Shown piece by piece: positions 1-4,487 of a stretch of 6,583 nt of DNA. Each line of letters starts with the position of its first letter. Position 1 is the stretch's first letter. Source of the DNA: an uncultured Clostridia bacterium (GTDB taxonomy: Bacteria > Bacillota > Clostridia > Christensenellales > Borkfalkiaceae); contig CAJOMM010000081.1 in assembly GCA_905235765.1 (NCBI GenBank), positions 1-6,583 of the forward strand, read 5' to 3'. The position numbers and the translations under genes are program-made. A model generated the notes under the pieces. That model saw nothing but the letters and a program-made list of their open reading frames with translations, was not told the origin of the DNA and made no database searches.

Positions 1-549
1 TCTCTCCCATACGATAAAGATCTTTATTCAAGTTTTTTTAACGAAGAACATAGATATTTAGAAGAAAAATTGCTCCACGGATTTTTGATTGCAAAATTTG
101 AAAAAGACCAAGAAATTTATTGTCTTTTAGAAGATTTTCTTCCGTTAGCAGACAGTTGGATGATAACGGACACCGTTGCCCCGACTCTTAAAAAACTTTC
201 TAAAAATAAACCTGAACTTTTAAATCACGTAAAAAAGTGGCTAACCTCGTCTGAAGTCTATACCGTAAGATTTGCAATCGTAATTCTATTGGATTATTTC
301 TCGTCCGACGATGACATTTCCGAAACTTTAGCATTAACTTTTTCAATAAAATCTGAAAATTATTACATAAATATGGCAATCGCTTGGCTTTACAGCGTTA
401 TTCTGGTGAAAAACTACGACGTAATGATAAACGTTTTGAAAAATAAAACCCTGCCCTCGTTTATACAAAACAAAACGATAAGCAAGGCGACTGACAGTTT
501 AAGATTATCAAAAGAAAAAAAAGAATACTTAAAAACCCTGAAAATATAA
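1..549 (+). CDS. DNA alkylation repair protein, AlkD family (5' partial)
   Basis: The frame is open from base 1, so the gene enters from the left; the internal TTG at 70 is not a convincing start. 182 codons are visible before the TAA at 547-549, and the family usually has somewhat over 200, so only a short N-terminal part is missing. AlkD proteins are HEAT-like-repeat DNA glycosylases that remove bulky or cationic alkylated bases such as 3- and 7-methylpurines. The match rests on family patterns: ADSWMITDT, YTVRFAIVILLDYF, YYINMAIAWLYSVILVK and the C-terminal QNKTISKATDS. The residues corresponding to AlkD Trp109/Asp113 (W-x3-D), Arg148 and Trp187 all appear present; the Arg-to-Trp spacing of 39 equals that of characterised AlkD (numbering recalled). 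It is convergent with the maf gene and is probably transcribed separately from the minus-strand genes. Family assignment is firm; glycosylase activity is inferred. Confidence 0.9.
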   Translation, partial: SLPYDKDLYSSFFNEEHRYLEEKLLHGFLIAKFEKDQEIYCLLEDFLPLADSWMITDTVAPTLKKLSKNKPELLNHVKKWLTSSEVYTVRFAIVILLDYFSSDDDISETLALTFSIKSENYYINMAIAWLYSVILVKNYDVMINVLKNKTLPSFIQNKTISKATDSLRLSKEKKEYLKTLKI

Positions 550-563
550 ACGGTAAACGGGGA

Positions 564-580
564 AAAATAGCGTCTATTTT
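564..580. terminator. Short AT-rich hairpin between convergent genes, possible bidirectional terminator
   Basis: AAAATAG, a CGT loop and CTATTTT form a perfect 7-bp inverted repeat with a 3-nt loop. It lies in the 24-base gap between the convergent alkD and maf stop codons and overlaps the last codons of maf. On the minus strand the 3' arm runs into five T residues (TTTTT) before CCCC, resembling a minimal intrinsic terminator. Only one of the seven pairs is G-C, so the hairpin is weak. Its position is what makes it believable; it could be chance in AT-rich DNA. Confidence 0.35.
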
Positions 581-1143
581 GATTTCAATTCGTCTAAAAA
601 AGGTTTAACCTTTTCTATAGGAAAACCTATCACGTTGTATATGCTACCCTCTACTCTGTTAACAAGATCAAAGCCGTCCTGTATTCCGTAACTGCCAGCC
701 TTATCTAAAGGACTACCTGTCGCCACGTATTCTTCTATCAAATCGTCAGACAGAAGGTTAAAAACGACTTTACTTTTATCGTATCCTATAAAACTGCGCT
801 CTTCGGTTATAATTGCGTATCCGGTGTAAACAAAATGTTCTTTCCCCGAAAGCCCCGATAAAACCGCTTTTGCCTCTTCACTGCTCTGCGGTTTTCCTAA
901 AATCTTTCCGTTAAAACAAACGACGGTATCTGCGCCTATTACCGCAGACCGCCGCTTTATTTTTTCCGATAAAGCGTTAAAAACACATAACGCCTTACCT
1001 TTTGCGTTCTCGACGACCGTATCAACCGGAGAATCGTAATTTCCTTTTTCCGAAAACTTTGAGTTTACGACGTCAAAATTATAGCCGAATTCAGATAATA
1101 TCTCTTTTCTGCGAGGCGAAGCGCTCGCTAAAATAAATTTCAT
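574..1143 (-). CDS. maf: Maf family nucleoside triphosphate pyrophosphatase
   Basis: Complete 189-aa protein, the usual length for Maf. Maf enzymes hydrolyse nucleoside triphosphates, typically dTTP/UTP and modified nucleotides, to monophosphate and pyrophosphate; in Bacillus subtilis Maf is also linked to septum inhibition. Visible signatures are the N-terminal ILASASPRRKEIL (residues 4-16, with the Ser-x-Ser-Pro-Arg-Arg phosphate-binding loop), IGADTVV (69-75, with the catalytic Asp72), LGKPQSSEEA (82-91), a HFVYTG segment (103-108) and DKAGSYGIQ (147-155). The last favours the dTTP/UTP branch over the m7GTP branch, though I am not certain of substrate. The ATG start has an AGAAGG Shine-Dalgarno (1149-1154, 5-nt spacing) that overlaps the stop codon of the upstream yolD-like gene, indicating an operon. 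No key residue appears missing. Confidence 0.93.
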   Translation of the reverse strand: MKFILASASPRRKEILSEFGYNFDVVNSKFSEKGNYDSPVDTVVENAKGKALCVFNALSEKIKRRSAVIGADTVVCFNGKILGKPQSSEEAKAVLSGLSGKEHFVYTGYAIITEERSFIGYDKSKVVFNLLSDDLIEEYVATGSPLDKAGSYGIQDGFDLVNRVEGSIYNVIGFPIEKVKPFLDELKSK

Positions 1144-1153
1144 TTAAACCTTC

Positions 1154-1471
1154 TTATAGCAATTTTAAATCGTAAACGTCTACAAACGGCACCCAAGTTT
1201 TTATTATCCGAAAAGTTTTAAACGGAACGTCTATCTCGGTTATCGCGCCGCGCATTTCGACGTATCCGTCTTTAAGATAGTATATAACGCTGACGACGTC
1301 GCCTTTTTTCAGTTTTAATATCTGCGAAGATAACTCTTCTGCCCGTTCTTCGCTGATTTCCCGTTTTCCTTCTAAAATTTTTTCTTTTTCTTTGATTACC
1401 TCTTCATACCCTCTTAATGCGGCAAAAGGCATAAATTGTCTCGCTCTTTCACCGATCGGCATTTTCTCCAC
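1154..1471 (-). CDS. YolD-like protein, partner of the Y-family polymerase
   Basis: 105-aa protein matching the YolD-like family. The N-terminal GERARQFMPFAALRGYEE (residues 7-24) is the family hallmark, followed by a charged, probably helical stretch (25-55) and a C-terminal beta-rich part beginning GDVVSVIYY (57-65). YolD-like genes sit next to UvrX/YqjW-type polymerase genes in Firmicutes and their phages, and have been proposed to fill an UmuD-like accessory role; the biochemical role is unsettled. I chose the GTG at 1471 because AGGAGG (1479-1484) lies 8 nt upstream; the ATG three codons later has only a GGAG too close to it. The start lies inside the polymerase gene, giving a 23-nt overlap in another frame, so translation of the two is probably coupled. 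Confidence 0.88.
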   Translation of the reverse strand: MEKMPIGERARQFMPFAALRGYEEVIKEKEKILEGKREISEERAEELSSQILKLKKGDVVSVIYYLKDGYVEMRGAITEIDVPFKTFRIIKTWVPFVDVYDLKLL

Positions 1472-2717
1472 CGTTATGCCCTCCTATAAGACGGTTACGC
1501 TCCCTTTGAGTTGCGCGATCTTCAAAGCTTATTCCTTTTAATATGGAATTCTTTCCGTATTTATTTTTTATATCCAGAACAGCGTGTTGTAGTTTTTTCT
1601 CTTTTTTTACTTCTTCATAACGCAAAAACAAATCGCTGTTTACAAAATATTCGTCCACAAGGTTGTTTAAGCCGACGTTGATTTTTCTCACATTTTTCTC
1701 TTTATCCACGCGCTCTCGGAAAAATTCCGTAAACTCTTTTAGAATCGTTTTATTAGAAGACGTAAAAAAGGATAGCTTTTTGGTTCCGCCGGAGTTTTTA
1801 CCGTCTGAATAATTTACGTAAAGCGAGATAGAATCGGTAACAAAATTCTTTTCCACCATTTCAAGAACGAGCTGTTCCGCCATTTCTTTAACAATCAACA
1901 AAGCGTCTTCGTAACCGTAGTCGCTGAAAAGAACCTGCCCGTTAGAAAGCGAGTTGCTTTTCGCCTTATATTCGTGTATATCCTTTATCGTGCAAGGCTC
2001 TTTCCCGTATGCGTGATCGATAAGAAGTTCGGCGTTTACCCCGAATTCTTTATACAAAAGTTCTTCAGGACACTTCGTTATTCCGAACAAATCAAAAACG
2101 CCGTATTTTTTTAATCTTTCCGCTATACCGTGTCCTACGTTCCAAACGTCGGTTATCGGCCTATGATGCCAGATCGTCTTTTTAAATTCATAATCGTCGA
2201 GATACCCTATAAAATCCGGAGACTTTTTGGCAGTTATATCAAGCGCTGTTTTCGCAAGAAAAAGATTAGTTCCAACCCCGGCGGTCGCGGGAATCCCCGT
2301 TACTCTTTTTACTGCGTCTATCAGCATTACAACGAGTTCTCTCGGCGTTTTGTCATACAGCGAAACGTAATCGGTTAAGTCGATGAAACATTCGTCTATA
2401 GAATAAACGTGAATATCGTCTTTACTTACATAACGTAAATATATTGAATAAATCTCTGCGGATTTTTCCATATAAAACCGCATTTGCGGTTTAGCAACGA
2501 TATAATCAATGCCTGTCGGAATCTCAAACATCCTGCACCTGCTTTTTACACCTAACGCTTTTAACGCAGGAGAAACGGCAAGACAAACGGTTCCGTCACT
2601 TCTTTCCGGATCTGCAACGACCAACTTTGCCGTCATAGGATCCAACCCTCTGGAAACACATTCTACGGAAGCGTAATAACTTTTAAGATCGATACAACAA
2701 TAAATTCTATCCGACAT
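1449..2717 (-). CDS. Y-family (UmuC/UvrX-type) translesion DNA polymerase
   Basis: Complete 422-aa DNA polymerase of the Y family, which copies past damaged template bases at the cost of mutations. Catalytic acidic residues are present: Asp10 in IDLKSYYASVE (9-19, Tyr15 as probable steric gate) and Asp108/Glu109 in YSIDECFIDLT (105-115). The palm/fingers signature GVGTNLFLAKTALDITAK is at 147-164, a helix-hairpin-helix at about 190-206 (DVWNVGHGIAERLKKYG), and the little-finger domain at roughly 250-360. The C-terminal ATQRERNRLIGGH (402-414) is typical of the Firmicutes UvrX/YqjW branch and argues against DinB (Pol IV). The ATG at 2717 has only a weak GGTAG ribosome binding site at 3-nt spacing, so translation may be low or depend on upstream translation. 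It follows the kinase gene by 32 nt and overlaps yolD. I see no canonical LexA box. Confidence 0.94.
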   Translation of the reverse strand: MSDRIYCCIDLKSYYASVECVSRGLDPMTAKLVVADPERSDGTVCLAVSPALKALGVKSRCRMFEIPTGIDYIVAKPQMRFYMEKSAEIYSIYLRYVSKDDIHVYSIDECFIDLTDYVSLYDKTPRELVVMLIDAVKRVTGIPATAGVGTNLFLAKTALDITAKKSPDFIGYLDDYEFKKTIWHHRPITDVWNVGHGIAERLKKYGVFDLFGITKCPEELLYKEFGVNAELLIDHAYGKEPCTIKDIHEYKAKSNSLSNGQVLFSDYGYEDALLIVKEMAEQLVLEMVEKNFVTDSISLYVNYSDGKNSGGTKKLSFFTSSNKTILKEFTEFFRERVDKEKNVRKINVGLNNLVDEYFVNSDLFLRYEEVKKEKKLQHAVLDIKNKYGKNSILKGISFEDRATQRERNRLIGGHNGGENADR

Positions 2718-2723
2718 AATCTA

Positions 2724-2736
2724 CCATATATTATGG
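2724..2736. repeat. Palindrome in the polymerase leader
   Basis: CCATA-TAT-TATGG is a perfect 5-bp inverted repeat with a 3-nt spacer, 7 nt upstream of the polymerase start codon and next to its weak ribosome binding site. It is between the candidate -10 and the ATG, where an operator or small RNA hairpin could act. It does not match the Firmicutes LexA consensus (GAAC-N4-GTTC). The element is short and may be accidental. Confidence 0.25.
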
Positions 2737-2748
2737 CTTATTTCGGTT

Positions 2749-2754
2749 ATTATA
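2749..2754 (-). promoter_or_regulatory. Candidate internal -10 element before the polymerase gene
   Basis: On the minus strand a perfect TATAAT lies 31 nt before the polymerase ATG, overlapping the kinase stop codon, in TGATTATATAATAACC. No good -35 is found at 16-18 nt: the best hexamer (TTTCTA, 2773-2778) matches TTGACA at only three positions. It could allow the polymerase, yolD and maf to be expressed separately from the signalling genes, but a chance match in AT-rich DNA is about as likely. Confidence 0.25.
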
Positions 2755-3670
2755 TAATCAAAGTGTCGACGGTAGAAACCAATTCCGTCAATTCCGATAT
2801 ATAAAATTCTATTTGTTTTTTCACTTGTTCGTCGTTTAATCCGTACCTTCTGATAGTTCTTCTCAAAATACGCATATAACCGATGATTTGGGCCTTTTTC
2901 TCCGTTTCGGCAATCTTGTCGTCGGAAACGTTACCCAAATATTTTTTCAGGGATTTCTGCCAAATTTCTACGGCCTTTTCGTGAGGTATTCCCAAAAACC
3001 TTTGAGAAACGTCATTGTCAAGGATGGAAAAACCTACATATGCGTTAAACATAGAGCCAAGCTCGAATATAGGATTGCCGACGCATAACGTATCCATATC
3101 GATAAGTAAAACTTCTCCGTTCTGCATCATAACGTTTTTAATGTGGTAATCTCCGTGAAGCATATGATCATCTTCCGGAACGGATGAAACCAATTCTATT
3201 AGCTTTTTCCCAATATTTTCGGGAAGATACGGCATGTCAAAATTCGCCCAGCTAATCGCGACGGCTTTCATATCAGGCATATCGCCTTTTTTAACCACCG
3301 TTCCATGAATTTTCTTTAATAAGTCTACGTATAAATCTATATACTTATCAGTATTTTCAGGCTCATCGCTTATAAGCCGTGCAAAAGATTTGGCGTTAAG
3401 CAGTTCAAAAACTGAACCGTAACCATTACCAACTCTCGCTATTTCGTAGGAAATAGCCGTAGGTATTCCCAATATGAACGCTTTTTTAGCAAGATCTCTT
3501 TCTCTTTTAATATCGTCTAAACTGTCGGGATTAAGATAAACTTTAACTATCGTGTCGTCGTTTATCCTATACACTTTTCCGTTGGCGCCCTGTCCTATAA
3601 CTTCGCAACCGTCTACGGAAATTTTAAGATAACCTTTTGAAATCTCCATCATATCGGTAAAGCCTGTCAT
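2750..3670 (-). CDS. APH/choline-kinase-like phosphotransferase, probably the C-terminal domain of a STAS-kinase protein
   Basis: 306 aa from the first ATG, with a protein-kinase-like fold of the aminoglycoside phosphotransferase type. Visible motifs are a nucleotide-binding loop GQGANGKVYR (26-35), the VKVY lysine (Lys43), the catalytic loop HGDYHIKNV (172-180, Asp174 and Asn179) and LLIDMDTLCVGNPIFELG (188-205, metal-binding Asp191). It resembles the family described as Fibrobacter paralogous family TIGR02172; the substrate is unknown and antibiotic resistance should not be assumed. The ATG at 3670 lacks a Shine-Dalgarno, and the same frame extends upstream without a stop through LIINANSEVYDIFD, which reads as the C-terminal end of a STAS domain; MTGFTDMMEI continues that pattern. 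The gene is therefore probably the second half of a fused protein whose first half is at 3709-3915 in another frame. All kinase motifs are intact. Confidence 0.85.
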   Translation of the reverse strand: MTGFTDMMEISKGYLKISVDGCEVIGQGANGKVYRINDDTIVKVYLNPDSLDDIKRERDLAKKAFILGIPTAISYEIARVGNGYGSVFELLNAKSFARLISDEPENTDKYIDLYVDLLKKIHGTVVKKGDMPDMKAVAISWANFDMPYLPENIGKKLIELVSSVPEDDHMLHGDYHIKNVMMQNGEVLLIDMDTLCVGNPIFELGSMFNAYVGFSILDNDVSQRFLGIPHEKAVEIWQKSLKKYLGNVSDDKIAETEKKAQIIGYMRILRRTIRRYGLNDEQVKKQIEFYISELTELVSTVDTLII

Positions 3671-3700
3671 GTCGAATATGTCGTAAACTTCAGAATTAGC

Positions 3701-3727
3701 GTTTATTATTAAGGCTCGGCTTTTTTT
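3701..3727 (-). other. Frame disruption joining STAS and kinase frames (A7 run and triple stop)
   Basis: On the minus strand the STAS frame reads TTA AAA AAA GCC GAG CCT and then TAA TAA TAA. In the -1 frame the same DNA encodes SRALIIN and continues into the kinase frame. The A7 run (3721-3727) is, in the STAS frame, A_AAA_AAA, which fits the X_XXY_YYZ pattern of -1 slippery sites. A -1 slip or one extra A would give one protein of about 388 aa. An extra T after CCT would also do so, giving KKAEPLIIN, which better keeps the usual KK-x-x-P of relatives (recalled, not aligned). I see no convincing downstream stem-loop, and the AAGG upstream of the run is badly spaced to stimulate -1 slippage. 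Mutation, assembly error and recoding are all open. Confidence 0.8.
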
Positions 3728-3915
3728 AACCTTAAAACCACGCGTAACCCGGCAGAAGAAATATAGTCAAGACTGTCAGCATCTAAAATCATGTTTCCGA
3801 TTTTATTATCTTCTCTAATTTTAGTAATTTCTTTTTCCACATCGTCAGCATTGCTTGAATCAATTCTTCCATTAAGTAAAACTGTTAAATCACCATTTGT
3901 AATTTTGAAATCCAT
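3709..3915 (-). CDS. STAS-domain anti-sigma factor antagonist, truncated by frame disruption
   Basis: 68 codons, whereas STAS antagonists (SpoIIAA/RsbV) have about 100-115. These proteins bind anti-sigma kinases such as RsbW or SpoIIAB and are switched off by phosphorylation of a serine. The visible part holds the first strands (VLLNGRIDSSNADDVEKEI, residues 12-30) and the phosphorylation loop LDYISSAGLRVVLRLKK (49-65). Aligned with SpoIIAA DSSG, where Ser58 is phosphorylated, the acceptor should be Ser54. The last strand and helix are missing from this frame but are encoded immediately downstream in the -1 frame and lead into the kinase. The ATG at 3915 has a very good AAGGAG ribosome binding site (3923-3928, 7-nt spacing), so this is the real start for the pair. 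It follows the HD hydrolase by 11 nt. As annotated, the short product would probably not fold properly. Confidence 0.85.
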   Translation of the reverse strand: MDFKITNGDLTVLLNGRIDSSNADDVEKEITKIREDNKIGNMILDADSLDYISSAGLRVVLRLKKAEP

Positions 3916-3926
3916 TTTATATCTCC

Positions 3927-4487
3927 TTAATTAAATATTTCTTTAATCAAATTTTTCATTTCACAAAAAGCTACGGTGTCGCCGAAATCTTTTTCTAATG
4001 CACTTTCTATTGATTTATAATACCATTTATGCATGGATTTTTCCTTTTGATTAAAAAATTTCCATAAATCTTCGCCATATCGCTTATAACTGATACTTAA
4101 AGAGCGAAGGTTTGCCAATTTATCGGCTAGCCAAATAGTTTTCGTGCCGAGATCGTTTGTTCGATTCAGAAGCGCTATAGATTCTTCCTTTCTAATCTTC
4201 CAAGTTTTATCCGGCGATATATTTTTTCTTTTGTTTTCGGTTTCCGATTCAACAAGCGCGGCAACCCTATTGCCGAATCTTTCAATTATCTCGTCCAGAT
4301 TGATATCTGTATCCTCTATGACGTCGTGCAAAACAGCGCCACACAACACGTCTTCGTCGCAAGTAATAGACCCTGCGATAGAAACGGCTTCCAAGGGATG
4401 AAGTATGTATGGAGTTTTAACCACTTTACGTACCTGCCCCTTATGGGCGTTTACAGCAAAAATTATTGCCTCGTCTAATTTACTCAT
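3927..4487 (-). CDS. Small HD-domain hydrolase, SpoT/MESH1-like (predicted (p)ppGpp hydrolase)
   Basis: 186-aa stand-alone HD protein resembling the hydrolase domain of RelA/SpoT enzymes, without synthetase, TGS or ACT domains. Residues expected for Mn-dependent removal of the 3'-diphosphate of (p)ppGpp are all visible: Arg20 in HKGQVRK, His30 in ILHPLEAV, His54-Asp55 and Glu58-Asp59 in VLHDVIEDT, and Asp122 and Asn126 in LADKLANLRSL. Spacings (His30 to His54, 24; His54 to Asp122, 68) are close to those recalled for bifunctional Rel (24 and 69). It is probably cytosolic. MESH1-like enzymes may also act on other nucleotides, so substrate is inferred. The ATG overlaps the stop of the upstream phosphatase gene as ATGA (4-nt overlap) and has GGAG (4496-4499) at 8-nt spacing, so the two are translationally coupled. 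It lies directly before the STAS gene. Confidence 0.88.
   Translation of the reverse strand: MSKLDEAIIFAVNAHKGQVRKVVKTPYILHPLEAVSIAGSITCDEDVLCGAVLHDVIEDTDINLDEIIERFGNRVAALVESETENKRKNISPDKTWKIRKEESIALLNRTNDLGTKTIWLADKLANLRSLSISYKRYGEDLWKFFNQKEKSMHKWYYKSIESALEKDFGDTVAFCEMKNLIKEIFN

Noticed and set aside
70..549. TTG at 70 as the true start of the alkylation-repair gene
   Set aside because: The frame is open to base 1 and the upstream residues fit the protein; no ribosome binding site precedes the TTG. Treated as a 5'-partial gene.
2130..2378. Plus-strand open frame inside the polymerase gene
   Set aside because: It is antisense to a strongly conserved polymerase region, has no recognisable domain and no ribosome binding site; a shadow frame.
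2718..2800. LexA/SOS box upstream of the translesion polymerase
   Set aside because: No GAAC-N4-GTTC-like sequence was found; the only palindrome there (CCATA-TAT-TATGG) does not match.
2750..3670. Aminoglycoside resistance gene
   Set aside because: The catalytic motifs are shared by the whole APH/choline kinase fold; the STAS link and operon context point to a regulatory or metabolic kinase.
3703..3711. TAATAATAA as a deliberate tandem stop ending a free-standing STAS gene
   Set aside because: In the -1 frame the same bases encode the LIIN strand of the STAS fold, so the tandem stops are better explained as out-of-frame reading of AT-rich codons.
4144..4401. Plus-strand open frame antisense to the HD hydrolase
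   Set aside because: Low-complexity Ser-rich translation with no family resemblance; explained by the codon pattern of the real gene on the other strand.
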